A DNA stretch of 64,000 nucleotides from Micrococcaceae bacterium Sec5.7. Its GTDB lineage: Bacteria > Actinomycetota > Actinomycetes > Actinomycetales > Micrococcaceae. The stretch is taken from the NCBI GenBank assembly GCA_039636785.1, contig CP144169.1, positions 3,844,001 to 3,908,000 on the forward strand. Reading direction: 5' to 3'. Both the position numbers and the translations under genes were made by a program. This document shows positions 60,893 through 64,000 of the stretch, piece after piece (position 1 is the stretch's first letter; each line of letters starts with the position of its first letter). The notes under the pieces are model-generated. The model was not told the DNA's origin and searched no databases. It worked only from the letters and a program-made list of their open reading frames with translations.

Positions 60893-62030
60893 GGATCGGC
60901 ACCCCGATAGCCAGCAGTGCCAGGTGGATTCCCGTGAGGTCGCCCAGATAGCCCAGCAGCGGAGGGCCGGCCAGGAAGGCGATGTACCCCAGGGTGGACA
61001 CCACGGAAACCCGTACGGCGGCATGCTTCGGGTCATCCGCGGCGGCGGACATGCCCATGGGGAACGCCAATGCCGCCCCGACGCCCCACAACGCAGCACC
61101 CGCCGCGGCCAGCCAGATATTGCCCGCAAGCACAAAGAGTCCCAGCCCTGCAGCGGCGGCGGCCATGCTTGCCCGCAGCACGGCCACGCGGCCGTACTTG
61201 TCGATGAACGTCCCGCCAAAGAATCGCATGGCTGTCATTGCCAGAACGAAGAGGGCAAACATCAGGGCACCGGTGGACTCGGAAGAGCCCAGGCCGTCCA
61301 CCGAAGCCTTGGCGATCCAGTCGTTGCCGGCACCTTCGGTGAGTGTTGCGCCGAGAACCACCACGCCGATCAGCAGCGTGCGGCCGTCGCGCCAGGCTGA
61401 CGGTCCCCTGGCAGGTTTCGCTTCACCGGCAACAGGTGCAACCGCGGCGGTGTGGGGCAGGAAATAGCGCGGGATGGCAAACGTCAGCACCGCCACGAGC
61501 GCGGCAATCACCAGCAGGTGCTCGGGCAGGCCAATGCCAGCGTTGGAAAGCCCGGCCCCGATCAGCGCCCCCAGAAATGCCCCGCCGCTGAATGCCGCAT
61601 GGAACTTGGGCATGATGGTCCGCATCAGGCGGTGTTCGACGTCGGCTCCTTCAATGTTCTGCGAAACGTCCCACAGCCCGATCGCGATCCCGAAGAAGAA
61701 CAGGGCCACGGCCGTCCCCGGGACGGATCCGGCCATCAAGGACAGCGCAATGCCCACCCCCGCCAGTGCAGCCACCAGACCACTGGCCCGCACCGTGTTG
61801 GCCGTCCCGATCCTCCCCACCACAAGTCCCGCCGTGGGGAGCGCAATGAGCGAGCCCACCGCCGTGCACAGCAGCAAGGAGCCCATCTGCCCTGAGGTCA
61901 GGTGCAGGATCTCGGTCACCGCCGGAATCCTGGCCGCCCAGCTCGCGAACACCAGGCCGTTGGCGCCGAAAATCACAAACGTGGCAATGGCGGCGGCCTT
62001 GAGGCTGGGGCTGGTTATTGTGCTGCTCAT
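60843..62030 (-). CDS. MFS transporter
   Basis: 395 residues, 12 helices. The first half contains GLVFASWAARIPAVTEILHL and the loop-2 region; the pattern matches the YbjJ/FucP-like group of bacterial MFS proteins. Its ATG overlaps the stop of the DeoR-type regulator gene by 4 bases, so that regulator probably controls it. A sugar or metabolite substrate is likely but unknown. Confidence 0.88.
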   Translation of the reverse strand: MSSTITSPSLKAAAIATFVIFGANGLVFASWAARIPAVTEILHLTSGQMGSLLLCTAVGSLIALPTAGLVVGRIGTANTVRASGLVAALAGVGIALSLMAGSVPGTAVALFFFGIAIGLWDVSQNIEGADVEHRLMRTIMPKFHAAFSGGAFLGALIGAGLSNAGIGLPEHLLVIAALVAVLTFAIPRYFLPHTAAVAPVAGEAKPARGPSAWRDGRTLLIGVVVLGATLTEGAGNDWIAKASVDGLGSSESTGALMFALFVLAMTAMRFFGGTFIDKYGRVAVLRASMAAAAAGLGLFVLAGNIWLAAAGAALWGVGAALAFPMGMSAAADDPKHAAVRVSVVSTLGYIAFLAGPPLLGYLGDLTGIHLALLAIGVPILIALLLAGAAKPLPSR

Positions 62031-62800
62031 ACGTTCACTACTTCCACCGAGTGTTTTTCAAGTTGTGCGAGTTCTTCCGGGCTGAGGAATTTTTCCGTGA
62101 CGATCACGTCAACGGCATCCAGGGCCGCGACGAGCGCCACAGCGCTGGCATTCCACTTGGAGCCGGCGCAGGCGACGATCACGCGACCCGCGGATTGCAG
62201 GCCCGCGCGTTTCACGGCCGCGTCCTCGAGGTCATGGGCCAGCAGTCCGTCCTTCAGATTCAGTGCGCAGGGCGTGACTACTGCCGTATCAAAGCGCAGC
62301 GATCGGATGTTCGCCTCGGCCAGCGGCCCGCGGAAGGACAGCTCACCCGGGATGAGGCTACCTCCCGGCATCAGCAGGGCAGGGCGGTAGCCAGCTGGCT
62401 GATCATCCGCCGTCAGAACGTTGATGGCCCGCAGCGACATCGGCATCAGGGTCAAATCGCGTTGCAGCAGCTTCCGGGCGATCTCAGTGGCTGTGGTCCC
62501 GCTGTCCAGCCAGACGTGCTCACGGTCCCGCAGGAGCTTCGCAACGCCGGCAGCAATGCGGACCTTGACGCGGTGGTCTTCAAGCTCGCGCTGCCCGTAG
62601 CCCGGGTTTTCGCCACGCCCAACGAGACTTTTCGCTCCTCCGTGGACGCGCCGGAGCACGCCGTGCGCTGACAGAACCTCAAGGTCACGGCGGATGGTTG
62701 CGCCCGAAGCGCCGCAGGCGGCCATCAATTCTTCTACCGTGACCTCGTCACGGCGGCGCAGCAGCCCACCTATAAAAAGGTGCCGCTCTTCAGTCTTCAT
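62027..62800 (-). CDS. DeoR-family transcriptional regulator
   Basis: 257 residues from the ATG at 62800; the longer ORF adds two residues from a TTG. An N-terminal winged helix (RDEVTVEELMAACGASGATI RRDLEVL) and a C-terminal sugar-phosphate sensor domain (DSGTTATEIARKLL; NVLTADDQPAGYR) are clear. These regulators usually respond to a phosphosugar. It lies upstream of the MFS gene in one unit and no ribosome binding site is obvious, so leaderless start is possible. Confidence 0.92.
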   Translation of the reverse strand: MKTEERHLFIGGLLRRRDEVTVEELMAACGASGATIRRDLEVLSAHGVLRRVHGGAKSLVGRGENPGYGQRELEDHRVKVRIAAGVAKLLRDREHVWLDSGTTATEIARKLLQRDLTLMPMSLRAINVLTADDQPAGYRPALLMPGGSLIPGELSFRGPLAEANIRSLRFDTAVVTPCALNLKDGLLAHDLEDAAVKRAGLQSAGRVIVACAGSKWNASAVALVAALDAVDVIVTEKFLSPEELAQLEKHSVEVVNV

Positions 62801-62869
62801 GCTCAAACGCTAACTTAGTTTGATCATTTAATCATTCTGATGCTCAACGTGACGGGATAATCTTGGCTT

Positions 62870-63214
62870 ATGGCTGAGGAACTGTTCAAAGACGGCAAGG
62901 TTTCCGGCATCGGTGAGTATCTCGACGGCGAACGCCACGGCCGCTGGACCTTCTACTACCGCAACGGCCGGATCAAGGCCGACGCCGGTTACAGTCATGG
63001 CCAGCTGGACGGCGACTGCGTCTGGTACCGCGAAGGCGGCGGCCTCCTGCAGAATGGAGCATTCCGCGACGGGCAGCAGGACGGTTTCTGGCAGCGTCGG
63101 CACAGCACCGGTGAACTGATGGACGAAGGAACGTTCGACGTCGGCCGCAAAGTCGGCGAATGGGTCACCTATTCGGCAGACGGGTCAGAGACGAAGCGCA
63201 AGACGTTCAAATAG
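62870..63214 (+). CDS. MORN-repeat protein
   Basis: 114 residues made almost wholly of about five MORN-like repeats (for example GEYLDGERHGRWTFYYRNG and GAFRDGQQDGFWQRRHSTG). The repeats form a beta-hairpin sheet that usually binds lipids or proteins. There is no signal peptide. Similar small proteins are annotated YwqK-like or toxin-antitoxin-associated, but no partner is seen. Confidence 0.88.
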   Translation: MAEELFKDGKVSGIGEYLDGERHGRWTFYYRNGRIKADAGYSHGQLDGDCVWYREGGGLLQNGAFRDGQQDGFWQRRHSTGELMDEGTFDVGRKVGEWVTYSADGSETKRKTFK

Positions 63215-63233
63215 CCGCCGGACGCGGGTGCGT

Positions 63234-63998
63234 TCATCGTGTCACCTCCTCCAGGAGCTCCAGCACATGCCGGTATTCGGCACCCGTGGCCCTGGTCATC
63301 CCCAGTTCGCAGGTCCGGTTGCAGGAGGCGTGGGCAGTTGCACCCATTTCCGCGACTTCCGCGCCCTGCTTCCGGGTGGCGGATGCTGTCAACTCTGGGT
63401 GAAGCATTCCCCGGTCTCCGGCGAAGGCGCAGCAGCCCCAGTTCTCGGGAACTTCCACCCGCTCGGCCACGGCCCTGGCAACCGTGTCCAAGGCATCGTT
63501 TAGTCCCATCCGGGTGGAGGAGCACGTGGGGTGCAGGGCAAGGGAGTCCAGCTTCCCATGCTCCGGCAGCTTGGGCAGGATGTGCTCGGCTGCGAAGTCC
63601 ACGGCATCCACCATCCGCAGGGAGCGCTGCCCCGCCGGGGGATCGTCCTCCTCGACGGCCTGGCGCAATCCCTCGGTGCACGAGGACGCATCACAGATGA
63701 TCGGAACCTCGCCGTTCCGGGTGGCTTCCCGGAGGGAGGCCAGGGTTTTGTCCCTCATGGTCTTCTGGCCCGCAGCCATGCCCTTTGAGGACCACGGAGT
63801 TCCACAGCAAAGGCCGTCTATTCCTTCCGGGACAAGCAAGGTGATTCCTGCGCGGGCGCACAGCTGTTCGAAGCTGTACTGGACCCCGTGGCCATCTTCG
63901 GGAGCCTGACCGCCCGGACCCGTCTGACCGGCTCCGGCCGGCCCAAACATGGTGCCCACGCACGCAGGAAAGTAGACGGCGTCAACCTCCTTTTCCGG
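63234..63998 (-). CDS. FAD/Fe-S dehydrogenase, C-terminal CCG domain (partial)
   Basis: The gene runs off the window, and about 255 residues are visible. Two cysteine-rich domains (CCG type) are present: FPACVGTMFG with DGLCCGTPWSSKG, and HPTCSSTRMG with WGCCAFAGDRG. These are the Fe-S/heterodisulfide-like domains at the C-terminus of D-lactate, D-2-hydroxyglutarate or glycolate oxidase complexes. The actual substrate lies in the FAD part, which is outside the window. Confidence 0.85.
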   Translation of the reverse strand, partial: PEKEVDAVYFPACVGTMFGPAGAGQTGPGGQAPEDGHGVQYSFEQLCARAGITLLVPEGIDGLCCGTPWSSKGMAAGQKTMRDKTLASLREATRNGEVPIICDASSCTEGLRQAVEEDDPPAGQRSLRMVDAVDFAAEHILPKLPEHGKLDSLALHPTCSSTRMGLNDALDTVARAVAERVEVPENWGCCAFAGDRGMLHPELTASATRKQGAEVAEMGATAHASCNRTCELGMTRATGAEYRHVLELLEEVTR

Positions 63999-64000
63999 CG

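Overview
The window looks like chromosome of a high-GC actinobacterium of the Micrococcaceae, most likely Arthrobacter or Pseudarthrobacter. This rests on strongly GC-biased codon use, actinobacterial gene families (CsoR, CGNR regulator, DUF2277, arsenate reductases of the type that couples to mycothiol in relatives) and the gene order rpsF-ssb-rpsR-rplI near dnaB. I computed no GC value and ran no search. No tRNA, rRNA or CRISPR array was seen.

Layout. 1-3.2 kb: arsenic operon (ACR3 pump, arsenate reductase, a 31-residue Cys-rich ORF, ArsO-like flavoprotein, second ArsC-like protein). 3.3-5.9 kb: sigma-factor remnant, universal stress protein, DinB-like protein, and an M23 cell-wall hydrolase behind a c-di-AMP riboswitch. 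6.2-7.9 kb: an IS110-family element. 7.9-15.5 kb: two divergent operons (GntP permease, KDPG aldolase, N-acyl-D-amino-acid deacylase, D-serine-dehydratase-like enzyme / KDG kinase, IclR regulator, RidA) that fit a route from N-acetyl-D-glucosaminate to pyruvate and glyceraldehyde 3-phosphate. 15.6-18.6 kb: adenylate kinase, aldehyde dehydrogenase, AraC remnant, rhodanese. 18.6-21.8 kb: copper operon csoR-copZ-copA. 22.4-24.8 kb: a wrecked nitrate-respiration locus (narG fused to narI by deletion, narK with two frameshifts).

24.8-29.9 kb: EamA, MATE and DoxX membrane proteins and a CGNR regulator. 30-40.1 kb: a sugar-uptake and catabolism island (Gfo/Idh oxidoreductase, TIM-barrel isomerase, M81 peptidase, ABC importer without its own ATPase, ROK kinase, ROK repressor, CutC) with ROK-like operator sequences. 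40.2-48.9 kb: thioesterase, dnaB, a DnaA-box-bearing spacer, paired membrane-anchored L7/L12-like proteins, small enzymes, and rplI-rpsR-ssb-rpsF. 49-54.5 kb: small membrane proteins, amino-acid permease, M18 aminopeptidase, exported intradiol dioxygenase. 54.7-58.5 kb: ABC exporter with a two-component system whose response regulator has lost its N-terminus. 58.6-64 kb: a PAP2-lipid kinase fusion, a second PAP2 protein lacking key residues, an MFS/DeoR pair, a MORN-repeat protein and the end of an FAD/Fe-S dehydrogenase.

Strongest candidates for something undescribed: the 31-residue peptide with seven cysteines inside the arsenic operon, and the D-glucosaminate-type locus as an actinobacterial version of oxidative amino-sugar (chitin) catabolism.
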